Part shown: positions 1-8,874 of the stretch, piece after piece
Layout of the letters: each line of letters starts with the position of its first letter
How positions within the stretch are numbered: the first letter of the stretch is position 1
Assembly (NCBI GenBank): GCA_030427245.1
Contig: JAUHXA010000033.1
Coordinates: 1-64,000 of the forward strand
Source: Bacteroidia bacterium
Lineage (GTDB): Bacteria > Bacteroidota > Bacteroidia > Chitinophagales > UBA2359
Length of the DNA stretch: 64,000 nt
Direction of reading: 5' to 3'
Notes under the pieces: model-generated
What the model saw: the letters and a program-made list of their open reading frames with translations, nothing else
What the model was told of the DNA's origin: nothing
The model's database searches: none
Translations under genes and position numbers: made by a program

Positions 1-470
1 TCCCCTTGATTGTAGCGGGAGGAAGTCCGACTTTTCCTGTTCATGCCGAGAATCCAAATGTGGAATTGAGTCCGGGAACGTATGTTTTTTGGGATGCGGG
101 ATATGGCGGAGCGTTTCCCGATATGAATTTTGAGCCTGCTGCCTTGGTGGTGACTCGCATTATCAGCGTTTTGGACGAAAATCGGGTGTGTGTAGATTTG
201 GGGCATAAATCCATCGCTTCCGAAAACCCACTTCACAATCGAGTGCGTTTTCTGAACTTTCAGGTCGAAAAATATTTGGTACACAGTGAAGAACATTTGG
301 TATTGCAGTCGCCCGATGCCCAAACTGCAAAGGTCGGGGATGTCTTGTATGGTGTGCCTTATCATATTTGTCCAACGGTGGCATTGCACGAAGAAGCGGC
401 AATAGTAGAGGATGGAGAGGTGACAGAGTTTTGGAAAGTGGTGGCAAGGAAGCGGAGACTTACTATTTAA
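1..470 (+). CDS. D-threonine aldolase / D-serine dehydratase-like protein, C-terminal part (5' truncated by window)
   Basis: The reading frame is open from the window edge, so only about 155 C-terminal residues are present. The sequence ends in the beta-domain typical of fold-type III PLP enzymes of the D-threonine aldolase family. It has ELSPGTYVFWDAGY, a DLGHKSI stretch, SEEHLVL and, close to the end, PYHICPTVALHE. In this family the His-x-Cys/Asp pair of that last motif binds the divalent metal, and PLP is held by the missing N-terminal TIM barrel. The family cleaves or dehydrates D-beta-hydroxy amino acids. Substrate cannot be decided from this half. The stop at 468-470 is followed at once by a heptamer tandem repeat. 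Confidence 0.8.
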   Translation, partial: PLIVAGGSPTFPVHAENPNVELSPGTYVFWDAGYGGAFPDMNFEPAALVVTRIISVLDENRVCVDLGHKSIASENPLHNRVRFLNFQVEKYLVHSEEHLVLQSPDAQTAKVGDVLYGVPYHICPTVALHEEAAIVEDGEVTEFWKVVARKRRLTI

Positions 471-473
471 TGT

Positions 474-558
474 TTGGAGGCAGGAGGCAGGAGGCAGGAA
501 GCAGGAGGCAGGAAGCAGGAAGCAGGAAGCAGGAAGCAGGAAGCAGGAAGCAGGAAGT
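474..558. repeat. Heptamer tandem repeat (CAGGAAG/CAGGAGG)
   Basis: About 12 head-to-tail 7-bp units, CAGGAGG changing to CAGGAAG, begin within a few bases of the stop codon of the upstream gene and end before the DMT transporter. The same heptamer in reverse complement (CTTCCTG/TTCCTAC) lies behind the gene ending at 7414. No coding role is likely. Confidence 0.9.
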
Positions 559-609
559 AAGATGAGCATAATTTGGATTTCTCACCTCTCAACTCCCAAA
601 ATCTAATGT

Positions 610-1470
610 ATGAATTCACAAAAAGGAAAAGACATTCTTCTGCTCAATTTGGCGATGCTGTTTATCAGTACTTCGGGCGTTTTGGGGCGGTATATAGAGA
701 TGTCGCCCACAATCACCATTTTTTGGCGGGCAGCTTTCGCCACTCTCTTACTTGTACTGGTATGTCTTGGGCAGCGAATCCGTTTGTTTGAAGACTTGAA
801 AGGAAATGTTGGGATTTTCTTTTTGGGCGGTTTTCTGATGATGGTGCATTGGGTCGCTTACTTTTATGCCCTTCAATGGTCGAATGTCGCTATTGGGATG
901 CTCTCCATTTTCACCTATCCTGTCATTACCTCGATTCTCGAACCCTTACTATTGGGCACAAAATTCCAGAAAATTCACCTACTCTTGGGCATATTGACCT
1001 TGACAGGTATCTATTTTTTGGTGCCAGATGTCGCTATTTCCAACGAAAACTTCAAAGCAGTTGGTTTGGGTGTTTTATCTGCTTTGAGCTATGCTTTGAG
1101 GAATATTCTCATGAAAGAACCCATACAAAAACACAATGGCAGTAAGCTAATGTTTTTCCAAACACTGACCGCAGCCTTGGTTTTACTTCCTTTTGCAGCC
1201 CTTCAAGGTTTTGGAGACATTGCAGCCTATTGGAAATCTATTTTATTTTTGGCATTGTTTACCACCGTCATAGGACACACCTTATTTTTGATGAGTTTCA
1301 GGCGATTTTCCATCACTTCTGCCAGCATCATGAGTTGCACACAGCCCATCTATGGAATTCTTTTGGGAGTCGTTTTTTTGGGAGAATATCCCGAGTGGAC
1401 GACTTATATTGGAGGGTCGTTGATTTTATTGTCGGTTGTGATAGAGAGTTATATGTTGAAGAGTGATTAA
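610..1470 (+). CDS. DMT-superfamily (EamA-type) transporter
   Basis: The 286-residue product is almost entirely hydrophobic, with about ten predicted membrane helices arranged as two EamA repeats (roughly residues 1-140 and 150-284). This is the usual size and layout of drug/metabolite transporters that export metabolites or amino acids across the inner membrane. The second repeat contains SALSYALRNILMKEP and the C-terminal part FRRFSITSASIMSCTQP, placed as in typical family members. An upstream ATG at 607 is out of frame. The ATG at 610 directly precedes the MNSQKGKDILLLNLAMLF start, which fits a short cytoplasmic N-terminus followed by helix 1. The substrate cannot be predicted. Confidence 0.85.
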   Translation: MNSQKGKDILLLNLAMLFISTSGVLGRYIEMSPTITIFWRAAFATLLLVLVCLGQRIRLFEDLKGNVGIFFLGGFLMMVHWVAYFYALQWSNVAIGMLSIFTYPVITSILEPLLLGTKFQKIHLLLGILTLTGIYFLVPDVAISNENFKAVGLGVLSALSYALRNILMKEPIQKHNGSKLMFFQTLTAALVLLPFAALQGFGDIAAYWKSILFLALFTTVIGHTLFLMSFRRFSITSASIMSCTQPIYGILLGVVFLGEYPEWTTYIGGSLILLSVVIESYMLKSD

Positions 1471-1599
1471 CCGAAGAACATTTCCATCATTGCTGGTAAT
1501 TGTAACACGACCTCCATCTCCACTTGCAGTATTAAAAAAAATCTGTCTGTTCGGAAAACACCCCTCATAAGATAAATTGGTAAGATTCCTGTCGTTTTC
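1471..1599 (-). pseudogene. Possible relic of a coding sequence (43 open codons, no start)
   Basis: On the minus strand, between the transporter stop and the 119-bp element, 43 codons are open and read like protein: ..NLSYEGCFPNRQIFFNTA followed by SGDGGRVTITSNDGNV. The open frame starts after a TAA at 1600-1602, has no ATG, and runs on for 14 codons into the transporter antisense. Gly/Asp/Thr-rich text of this kind resembles beta-strand-rich secreted proteins. It may be the leftover of a gene lost around the nearby element, or chance. Confidence 0.25.
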
Positions 1600-1609
1600 T
1601 TATCTTAGT

Positions 1610-1728
1610 AAAAAAGAAAAAATAACTCATCGACCAATATTCCCCTTTTGAAAAGCCTGCCCCGATTTCTCGGTGGGGGATGGGGTATGTTAGCAAAAGA
1701 AAACGAGGAGTTATTTTTTTACCCTTAC
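1610..1728. mobile_element. 119-bp MITE-like inverted-repeat element, copy 1
   Basis: The element runs from AAAAAAGAAAAAATAACTC to GAGTTATTTTTTTACCCTTAC. The 16-bp arms AAAAAATAACTCATCG and CGAGGAGTTATTTTTT pair with one mismatch. Inside is a GC-rich hairpin (CCCCGATTTCTCGGTGGGG). It is flanked by TTAGT (1605-1609) and TTAGC (1729-1733), a near-perfect 5-bp duplication. It has no coding capacity. Copies 2 and 3 have the same 119-bp length. Confidence 0.8.
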
Positions 1729-1763
1729 TTAGCTATGAAAAACCCATCTAAAACAATTGATAA

Positions 1764-4202
1764 ATGAACTACAAAACACCTCCCTTTTTACTCCTTGTCC
1801 TACTCCTCTCCTTCAATGCTTGTCAATCCCCCAACAAGTCAAACCTGCAAGTAGAAGCCACAGAAACCCTCTCTCAAAAAATCAAAGAGGCTCCTCTACT
1901 AAAAGGCAAAAAAGAATATTTGGCTTCACCTTATGTCACAGCAGGCGACCGAGTCTATATGGTAGGACATCAAAACGGAAGCTTTCCCGATATGGGTTGG
2001 CACGTCAAGGGCGAAATGGGCGGAATTTGGAATCATCCGATAAAGCTGATGGATGGCTTCACCATTAAAGTCACCGATACAGCAACCGAGCAATCTGCTT
2101 GCCTCGACCAAGCCAAAAGCTTTGTAAACCACCCTTTTGCCAATGCTCATTTCTTTGAGCCGAAAGAATTGGGATTGAAGATTTCACGCTTTCAGTTTGT
2201 ACCTGATGAAAAAGAGGGGGTTGTGGTAGAGTTGGTCATCGAAAACAATCAAGCCAAAGAGCGCACCCTTCAATTGGACTTCAATGGGATGGTAGATTTA
2301 CGCCCCGTTTGGTTGGGAGAACGCACGGATATGGTTGACGCTTCGGATTTTGTGATGTGGGACAAAAAAGCCAATGCAGTTGTCGCCAATGACAGTTTGA
2401 ACGATTGGTATGCCGTTTTTGGGTCGGATAGACCAACCGACAAACATCACTTTGGCGGTTCTACTTGCAATCAGCCCCGACTCGGCAAAGGTGTAGATGC
2501 CAATTTGAGGCATGTAGTCGAGATGGAAGGAGGCGGAAAAGAGGTGATTCGCTATTTTATCACAGGCTCCAGCCAAAGTCAACAAGCAGCAATGGTTACG
2601 CTGCAAGACCTTCGCCAAAACTATGTTTCCTATCTGAAATCCAAACAAGAACGCTATCAACAAATGGCAAACACTTCAAAGCTGACCATTCCCGACAAAG
2701 ACATTCAAGAAGCGTTTGAATGGGTGAAATACAATACAGATTGGTTGGTGCGAACTGTTCCCGAATTTGGAACAGGACTTGGGGCAGGCATTGACGATTA
2801 TCCGTGGTGGTTTGGTTGCGACAATACCTATTCGCTGCAAGGCGTTTTGGCGATTGGTCGTCCAGAATTGGTCAAATCTAATTTAAAATTGCTCTATGAT
2901 TTTTCGGTCAAAACCAATGGGGAAACAGGACGAGTCGTTCATGAAGTTTCTACCAATGGAGCAGTTTACAATCCTGGAAATCTCAACGAAACACCGCATT
3001 TCACTTCAATGGTTTGGAAGGCCTATGAATGGACAGGTTCGGAGGATATTTTGAAAGACTACTACCCTTTCTGCAAAAAGGGAATGAATTGGCTATTGGA
3101 GGAAAACGACAAAGATAAAAACCTCTTACCCGATGGTGCAGGAATGATGGAAATCCACGGTTTGCACAGCGAAATGATTGATGTGGCAGTTTATACGCAG
3201 CAGGGTTTTGCAGATTTGGCAAAGATGGCTACTGCAATGGGAGAAATTGGTTTTGCATCTGAATGTAAGGCAAAAGCAGACCAATTGAAGGAGAAAATCA
3301 ACACCGATTTTTGGGCAGAAGACTTCCATTCTTACGCCGATTTTATCAGCACTCCAAAAGAGGCTATGCACTTGATTGATGATGCCATTGTGCGTGCCGA
3401 TACGCTCAACAAACCGTGGGCAGTGGAAGAATTGAAGGACACAAAAGCAAAAATTGCAGCTTACCCTCCCAATGAAAAACGAGGCTTTGTGGTGCATCAC
3501 AATTGGGTGGTCAATACACCAATGGAAATGGGCATTGCAGATACAGACAAGGCACTTCAAGCCTTAGAAACGGGAAGTCGTTTTGTGAATCCGTTTGGAG
3601 TCTTTGTCACAGGCATTGACCGAGACGAAAGTGCCGAAACAGAAGAAGGTTCTTTTGCAGCCGACAAAAAGATTTTTTCTTATACAGGTGCGGTGATGAC
3701 CTTGCCGACTGGCGTACAGGCGATTGCAGAGGCAAATTATGGACGACCTGATGAATCTTTGAAGTATTTGAAGCGGATGGTCAAGAGTTTTGGCTATGCT
3801 TTGCCAGGTTCGATGTATGAGGTTTCGCCCGACTTTGGGATGATGGTTCAGGAATGGAATGTGTATGCTTTGGCCGCGCCAATTGTTCGGAATTACTTTG
3901 GTATTCAACCTGAGGCATATCATCAACGTATTGTAATTGCGCCTGAAATGCCTTCTGATTGGAAGGAGGCCAAATTGGAGCAGGTCCCTGTTGGAGAAAA
4001 TTCTGTCAGCATTGAAAAAACAACTAATGACGGCAAAACGTCCTTCAAATTGACTCAAAGCCAAAAGGATTGGGAATTGGAGTTTCGATTTCCTGCTACT
4101 GCAAAGGAGGTGAAGGTGAATGGTGAAATGGTGGAAGTGAAACGGGTAGGTGAGAAAGCGGTTTTGAAGTTGAAAGGGAAAGAGAATGTGGTGGATTTTT
4201 GA
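1764..4202 (+). CDS. Secreted lipoprotein six-hairpin glycosidase (glycogen-debranching/GH63-like)
   Basis: The 812-residue product starts with a lipoprotein signal peptide (hydrophobic stretch, then LSFNAC with Cys20), so it is probably anchored in the outer membrane or periplasm. Residues about 50-290 form a beta-rich N-terminal domain. Residues about 310-750 look like an (alpha/alpha)6 barrel of the amylo-alpha-1,6-glucosidase/GH63-like clan, with motifs such as DDYPWWFGCDNTYSLQG, GMNWLLE and VHHNWVVNTPMEMG, and a TEEGSF acidic motif. A small beta-sandwich (about 735-812) closes the chain. Such enzymes hydrolyse alpha-glucosidic or related linkages in oligosaccharides. No SusC/SusD or other polysaccharide-utilisation genes are next to it. 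The exact GH family and substrate are not decided. Confidence 0.7.
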   Translation: MNYKTPPFLLLVLLLSFNACQSPNKSNLQVEATETLSQKIKEAPLLKGKKEYLASPYVTAGDRVYMVGHQNGSFPDMGWHVKGEMGGIWNHPIKLMDGFTIKVTDTATEQSACLDQAKSFVNHPFANAHFFEPKELGLKISRFQFVPDEKEGVVVELVIENNQAKERTLQLDFNGMVDLRPVWLGERTDMVDASDFVMWDKKANAVVANDSLNDWYAVFGSDRPTDKHHFGGSTCNQPRLGKGVDANLRHVVEMEGGGKEVIRYFITGSSQSQQAAMVTLQDLRQNYVSYLKSKQERYQQMANTSKLTIPDKDIQEAFEWVKYNTDWLVRTVPEFGTGLGAGIDDYPWWFGCDNTYSLQGVLAIGRPELVKSNLKLLYDFSVKTNGETGRVVHEVSTNGAVYNPGNLNETPHFTSMVWKAYEWTGSEDILKDYYPFCKKGMNWLLEENDKDKNLLPDGAGMMEIHGLHSEMIDVAVYTQQGFADLAKMATAMGEIGFASECKAKADQLKEKINTDFWAEDFHSYADFISTPKEAMHLIDDAIVRADTLNKPWAVEELKDTKAKIAAYPPNEKRGFVVHHNWVVNTPMEMGIADTDKALQALETGSRFVNPFGVFVTGIDRDESAETEEGSFAADKKIFSYTGAVMTLPTGVQAIAEANYGRPDESLKYLKRMVKSFGYALPGSMYEVSPDFGMMVQEWNVYALAAPIVRNYFGIQPEAYHQRIVIAPEMPSDWKEAKLEQVPVGENSVSIEKTTNDGKTSFKLTQSQKDWELEFRFPATAKEVKVNGEMVEVKRVGEKAVLKLKGKENVVDF

Positions 4203-4263
4203 GCCTCGGTATCAAGTTTTTCTAATTTGGTTTTTTATTTTGTATCCTAACCCCAAAAAAAAA

Positions 4264-4306
4264 TGCCGTTGAGACTTTGTATAAACAAACTCCTCAACGA
4301 CATAAA
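4264..4306. terminator. Hairpin between the glycosidase and the macro-domain gene
   Basis: GCCGTTGAG and CTCAACGAC pair around a loop of about 20 bases, with an A-run upstream and weak U-tracts on either side. It lies in the convergent gap and could terminate transcription from the left gene. Confidence 0.45.
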
Positions 4307-4374
4307 TTCCAGAAAAACAACTAATGCGAAATCATTCGAATACTTTGTCTTGTACCAAAATGAATGGTATTTTC

Positions 4375-4869
4375 TTATACCAATTCTGTTTCTTCTGCCT
4401 TTACATCTTTGGCATAGACTGTATAGAGATAAATAGGAATATCCAAGTCGGATAAACGTTCATAAATCAAAGGGCTGACTTTTTCCCAATCTAATCCGCC
4501 AACGCCAGTAGCCAATCGTGGCAATGCCAAACTCGTGATGTTTTCTTCTGTCACCATTTTTGCTAATTCTTTCAAAGCATTGTTGACATTGTGTAAGGTG
4601 GCTTTGCCTGGATGCCCTTTAGAGCCTTTTGCGGGTTCTTGGGTGAGCAAATTAAAAATTCTAACGCCACCAACACCTCCCCACATCCAGACTTTCCCAG
4701 GGTTGGGATGCTCTAAACGACAATAGTGTCGAAAGTCCTTAGCCATAGCGGGATAGTTCTTTCTAAGGCTTAGAGCAAGTCCGTTATCAAAATGGTCGTT
4801 TGGAGCTACTCCATGTGCAATAGCTTGTGTTTCTGTAAGTAAAATATCCCCCGTTACTTCTTTAATCAT
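4375..4869 (-). CDS. Macro-domain protein (ADP-ribose-binding, Appr-1''-p/TARG1-like)
   Basis: The single-domain 164-residue protein fits a macro domain. It has an N-terminal VTGDILLTETQAIAHGVA strand-loop, a GHPGKATLHNVNNALKEL helix and the ALPRLATGVGGLDWEKV loop that contacts the ADP-ribose phosphates. Macro domains bind ADP-ribose or remove it from proteins or nucleic acids. The form with an early Asp and the LPRLATGVGGLDW loop resembles TARG1/DarG-like enzymes that reverse ADP-ribosylation. No DarT-like toxin or other ADP-ribosyltransferase lies beside it, so a toxin-antitoxin role is not supported here. The gene stands alone, convergent with the glycosidase. Confidence 0.85.
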   Translation of the reverse strand: MIKEVTGDILLTETQAIAHGVAPNDHFDNGLALSLRKNYPAMAKDFRHYCRLEHPNPGKVWMWGGVGGVRIFNLLTQEPAKGSKGHPGKATLHNVNNALKELAKMVTEENITSLALPRLATGVGGLDWEKVSPLIYERLSDLDIPIYLYTVYAKDVKAEETELV

Positions 4870-5053
4870 GGTTATTTATTTTCGTTAATAGAATCCCTGT
4901 TTAGGAAGAAATGAGCCAAGAGGGAGGTAAAAAGATTGAGAACCAAAGTGTAATCCTTCAATATTTTCGCCTTTCGCATCCTTGCTCTCCTCCAAAATCA
5001 AGCGTTATTTATACTTGCAAAGTAAGCCTCAGGAAGGTATTGGGAAATGATGA

Positions 5054-5728
5054 ATGTTTGCCCTTGGAGTGATTGTTGTCATAAAGGAAAAAAAGGTGTA
5101 TGAACAAAATACCTCAGACTCAACGCTCCTCTCTCCCTCTTCTTCCCAATTAAGACATTTGCTTCGAAATCCTTCTATTTGGTTGGTTTTGATTGCCTAC
5201 TACGCTCTCCAAATGAGTGGCGGCGTGGCATGGGCATATATCGAATTGATTGGAGAAGCAAAAATGCTGTCTGAAAACTTCATCGCTTACACCCTTTCAC
5301 TTGGCAATTTGTTGGTAATTCCTTTTGCACTGGCGGTATATTGGATAAATGACAAAAAAGGATTGGCAATTCCGATTTTTGGCGGCTTAGCGGTTTTCAT
5401 GGTAAGTATGTTGACCCTCTATTTCACCTTCAATGCGTGGGCATACAGCATCAGCACCATTTTTTATCTTGGCATCTGGTCTTTTATCATGGCCTTTTAC
5501 CAAAGTATTCAGGCACAATACGACCCTCAAGGGAAAATCATTGCTTTGGGCGCATTCATCAACATGATGGGACAGGCTACGGGTCCTGCTTTGGCAGCTA
5601 TATTTTTGGGAAATCAGCCTTATGTGAATGTCATTGGTTTGGCGTTTGTAGGATTGGTGGTGAGTTTTGTGTGCATCAGTCCGAGCGTTTTGGCATTGGA
5701 GCGAAAGAAATTGCAGGAATCAAAATAA
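5054..5728 (+). pseudogene. 5'-truncated MFS transporter (C-terminal half only)
   Basis: The 224 residues contain the last few residues of one membrane helix, a charged central loop (IKEKKVYEQN), and then six clear hydrophobic helices ending in a short basic tail. This is the pattern of the C-terminal six-helix bundle of a major facilitator protein (usual length about 400). An in-frame TGA lies directly before the first ATG, and no matching N-terminal half is found in the preceding 180 bp, so the gene appears to have lost its first half by deletion. A TATACTTG promoter-like site lies about 35 bp upstream, so the remnant might still be transcribed. A functional half-transporter is possible but less likely. 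Confidence 0.65.
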
Positions 5729-5950
5729 AAATTACCACGAAAATGTTAATTTTAGTCCTCCTTAGTTTGGACACGAGAAGTGAAAACAGAGAGGCGAGAC
5801 ACAACAACCTGATGATTAACAGTTTGATTTTATAGACGAGATTCATAAAATTCTGTTTTTCTACAAGCTGAAATCTCACTTCACACATCTCTCATCTAAG
5901 CTTAATTACCCCTTCAATCAAACATATTCTAACCAATCCTTTTTTGATTC

Positions 5951-7414
5951 ATGTTCAAGTTATTTGGTATTATTTTTTTGATGTTAGTCGCTTTGTACTT
6001 GGTTTTGCTGATTCCAAGCAAAGCCCCTGACGTGCCTGTATTGGCAGACAAACAACCTTTTGTGTGGAATCAAGACAGCGTTTGGGAATCATTGGAGCAG
6101 GAATTTATTGCAGCCAAACAAATAGACTGTTTGGAAAACATATCAAAAATTGACACTGCGATTGCAGCGATTCACCAATTTTTGAACCAAATCGAACAAG
6201 ATACCCTTCCGCCTGAGGCCACACAATTTGCCCTTTTGGAGCGACAGTTTTTCCAGTTAGGGCCACAGATTGGAGCGTGCGAAGAACGTTTGTCGGCCTA
6301 TATGCAGCTTTTCAGCAAAATCCGAAGAGTAGTCAAACGCCAATCTATTCATTGGGATATGAAATCGGGTAAAGCTCGCAATACAATTTACCGACTCTTG
6401 TATGGTGGTCGTGCAGGCATTGAGGAATTGATACTTCAAGCCAAAGCCGAAAATATTCCTGCAATGCTCATCGGAAACAATGAACCGTCTCAAACTCCTT
6501 CGATTGATGTTTTGGGAGTAAAAGTACACAGCGGAGATATGTTGGTATCGAGAGGAGGCGCACCTACTTCTGCCCTGATTTCGAGAGGAAACGACTATCC
6601 GGGTAATTTTTCGCACGTTTCGCTAATTCATGTAGACGAAAATTCGGGTAAGGCTTCGATTGTTGAATCGTGGATTGAGAAAGGGGTATTTGTCAATGAG
6701 TTTGAAAGTTATCTAAACGACAAAAAGCTGCGAATGATGATTTTGCGTCCTCGTGCAAATTTACCCACCCTTCAAAAAAATCCTATGTTGCCGCATGAAG
6801 CAGTGGATAGTGCCAAGCGAATTGTCGAATCCAAGCATATTCCCTATGATTTTGCGATGAACTACAAAGACCCTTCAAAGCAATTTTGTGCCGAAGTAGT
6901 TTCTTCTGCTTATAGCAATTTTGGAATAGACCTTTGGATGGGCATTTCAAGCATTTCTTCTCCAGGTCTTGCCAGATGGCTTTCGATGATGGGCGTGGAA
7001 TTTTTCGAAACGCACGAACCTTCTGACTTGGAATATGACCCTCAATTGACCGTAGTGGCAGAATGGCGGGGACTCGAAACACTCTATCAAGATCATCTCG
7101 ATAATGCAGTGATTGACATCATGTTGGAAGGTGCTGAAGCGGGTGAAGGATTGCCCTACAATTGGTACGAATTACCTTTTGGGCGTTTGGCAAAAGGATA
7201 TAGCATGGTGTTGAATTGGATGGGTAAAGAAGGCCCTGTTCCTGAAGGTATGAGTGCAACGACTGCGATGCGTGTCCGAAAATTTATCAAAACACATCAC
7301 GGATTCAGAGATGTCTTGAAAGAAAAGGTCAAGGCTTATGAGGCCGAAAACGGTTATCGTCCACCTTATTGGGATTTGGTGAGTTTGGCGAGAAAAGTCA
7401 AAGCAGAAGAATAA
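5951..7414 (+). CDS. YiiX/YebB-like permuted NlpC/P60 cysteine hydrolase, membrane-anchored
   Basis: The 487-residue product begins with one hydrophobic anchor (FGIIFLMLVALYLVLLIP) and a helical region (about 40-180). Residues about 190-340 match the circularly permuted papain-like YiiX/NlpC-P60 group. The His of GNFSHVSLIHVD (about residue 221) comes before the Cys of KQFCAEVVSSAY (about 313), the reverse of the normal order. Family members cleave amide bonds in peptidoglycan peptides or lipids; the true substrate is unknown. The start gives a short cytoplasmic N-terminus and then the anchor. A heptamer repeat begins just after the stop, and the next gene converges. Confidence 0.75.
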   Translation: MFKLFGIIFLMLVALYLVLLIPSKAPDVPVLADKQPFVWNQDSVWESLEQEFIAAKQIDCLENISKIDTAIAAIHQFLNQIEQDTLPPEATQFALLERQFFQLGPQIGACEERLSAYMQLFSKIRRVVKRQSIHWDMKSGKARNTIYRLLYGGRAGIEELILQAKAENIPAMLIGNNEPSQTPSIDVLGVKVHSGDMLVSRGGAPTSALISRGNDYPGNFSHVSLIHVDENSGKASIVESWIEKGVFVNEFESYLNDKKLRMMILRPRANLPTLQKNPMLPHEAVDSAKRIVESKHIPYDFAMNYKDPSKQFCAEVVSSAYSNFGIDLWMGISSISSPGLARWLSMMGVEFFETHEPSDLEYDPQLTVVAEWRGLETLYQDHLDNAVIDIMLEGAEAGEGLPYNWYELPFGRLAKGYSMVLNWMGKEGPVPEGMSATTAMRVRKFIKTHHGFRDVLKEKVKAYEAENGYRPPYWDLVSLARKVKAEE

Positions 7415-7420
7415 GGTAAA

Positions 7421-7520
7421 TTCCTGATTCCTGATTCCTGCTTCCTACTTCCTGCTTCCTACTTCCTGCTTCCTACTTCCTGCTTCCTACTTCCTGCTTC
7501 CTGCTTCCTACTTCCTACTT
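7421..7520. repeat. Heptamer tandem repeat (TTCCTGC/TTCCTAC)
   Basis: About 14 units of 7 bp, alternating TTCCTGC and TTCCTAC, fill the gap between two convergent genes. The unit is the reverse complement of the repeat at 474-558. Unit variants are interspersed, consistent with slippage and unequal exchange. Confidence 0.9.
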
Positions 7521-7532
7521 CTCCCCAAAAAA

Positions 7533-8825
7533 CTATATCGCTTCGGGAATCACGCTATCATGTGGATCCTTTTCGGGGAAATCCAACTCCTCTACCAACT
7601 GGGCTTCAATTTCAGGTGTGATAATATGCTCAATGGCCTCCGCATCGTGATGCACATGGTCGGCTGCAAGATGCAAATATTGGCTCAAATACAACTCCCA
7701 CAGGCGATGCAATCGCACTACTCTCTGTGCCAAGGCTTTTCCTTTTTCGGTCAAAAGCCACTCCTCTCCTACCCCATCTTTGTGTTGAAGTAAATCTTTG
7801 GCAATCAAACGGCGAATCCCTTCCTTCAATCTGCGATTAGACATGTTTCTTCTCGACTGCAAATCAGCAATTTTTCGGCTTTCAAAAAACGCATCTTCTT
7901 GTTCTCCCAGATGGTAAAAAATCTTCAAAACGTTCTCTTCCAATATCTTCGAATTGTTTTTTCGCATGGAGAAATACCGAGACAAAACACCTCTTTTTGG
8001 GGCTGCCAACATCGAAAAAATAGCAATGACCGACAAAACCACTACTATCCAAGGTCCTGTAGGCATAGATGCACCCTGATAGGAAATAAATGCACCAAAA
8101 ATTCCTGCAATTGCTCCGAAAACAGCCGCCAAAAACACCATTTTTGGCAGTTTGTCTGTCCAATACCGAGCAGCAGCAGCAGGAGTAATCAACATTGCCG
8201 CCATCAAAACCACGCCTACTGCTTGAATTCCTACGGCGACTCCCAATACAGTTATTGAAGCCAAAGCAATTTCTATGAATCGAACAGGTAAACCGATGGA
8301 TTCGGCAAAATGTAGGTCGAAGGCAACTAAGGTAAACTCCTTAAAAAACAAAATCACAACCCCTATCAAAATTATACTCAAACCCCCAAATACCCACAAA
8401 TCAGCTCCTACCATTGCAGCCGCTTTGCCAAACAAAAATTTGTCTAATCCCGACTGTGCTGCATTTCCCGACTGCTGTATGATGGTCAACAGCAATATCC
8501 CGATGCCAAAGAAAACTGAAAGCGTCAGGCCTATGGCTGCATCTGCTTTGATGCGTGAATATTTGGTAATGGTGTCAATAACAACCAATGACAACCAACC
8601 TGTTAGCACTGCCCCGCCCAACAAGATCAAAGGATGTTTTATGCCCGTCAACATGAATGCCAAACAAACCCCTGGCAATACCGAATGGGCTACGGCGTCT
8701 CCTAAAAGCGCACGTTTTCGGAGGAAAGTGAAACAACCTACTACGCCTGTACTCGCTCCTAACAATACCATTCCCAATACGACGTATCGCACATTTGGAT
8801 CGGCTAAAGAGAAGAATTCTAACAT
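7533..8825 (-). CDS. Metal ABC transporter permease fused to a DtxR/MntR-type repressor domain
   Basis: The 430-residue product has two parts. Residues 1 to about 275 form a multi-helix ABC-3 family permease (ALLGDAVAHSVLPG near the start, AVGVVLMAAMLITPAAAARY later) for Mn, Zn or Fe uptake. Residues about 290-430 are a cytoplasmic DtxR-like repressor: a winged helix (SNRRLKEGIRRLIAKDLL, WLLTEKGKALAQRVVRLHRL) followed by the metal-binding/dimer helix with HHDAEAIEHI and a final FPEKDPHDSVIP. The same arrangement is known in chlamydial YtgCR, where the repressor part is released by proteolysis. The ATG at 8825 starts directly at the first permease segment; 36 upstream in-frame codons do not look like transporter. 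It is the last gene of a three-gene operon with an operator-like palindrome in front (10755-10776). Confidence 0.88.
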   Translation of the reverse strand: MLEFFSLADPNVRYVVLGMVLLGASTGVVGCFTFLRKRALLGDAVAHSVLPGVCLAFMLTGIKHPLILLGGAVLTGWLSLVVIDTITKYSRIKADAAIGLTLSVFFGIGILLLTIIQQSGNAAQSGLDKFLFGKAAAMVGADLWVFGGLSIILIGVVILFFKEFTLVAFDLHFAESIGLPVRFIEIALASITVLGVAVGIQAVGVVLMAAMLITPAAAARYWTDKLPKMVFLAAVFGAIAGIFGAFISYQGASMPTGPWIVVVLSVIAIFSMLAAPKRGVLSRYFSMRKNNSKILEENVLKIFYHLGEQEDAFFESRKIADLQSRRNMSNRRLKEGIRRLIAKDLLQHKDGVGEEWLLTEKGKALAQRVVRLHRLWELYLSQYLHLAADHVHHDAEAIEHIITPEIEAQLVEELDFPEKDPHDSVIPEAI

Positions 8826-8874
8826 TTCTACTGATTCTTTGGATGCTGTTGATGCTTTGTAGATACAAAAATGG

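Noticed and set aside
1717-1737. TACTTAGCTATG shared by the right flank of the 119-bp element, copy 1, and the CRISPR repeat
   Set aside because: Only 12 bp, partly outside the element, and absent at the other three copies; expected by chance at this length in the window.
4375-4869. Macro-domain gene as antitoxin of a DarTG pair
   Set aside because: No DarT-like ADP-ribosyltransferase lies on either side; the neighbours are a glycosidase and a broken transporter.
8275-8862. Long plus-strand frame antisense to the permease gene
   Set aside because: Mirror of the coding strand, with no domain, signal or start context.
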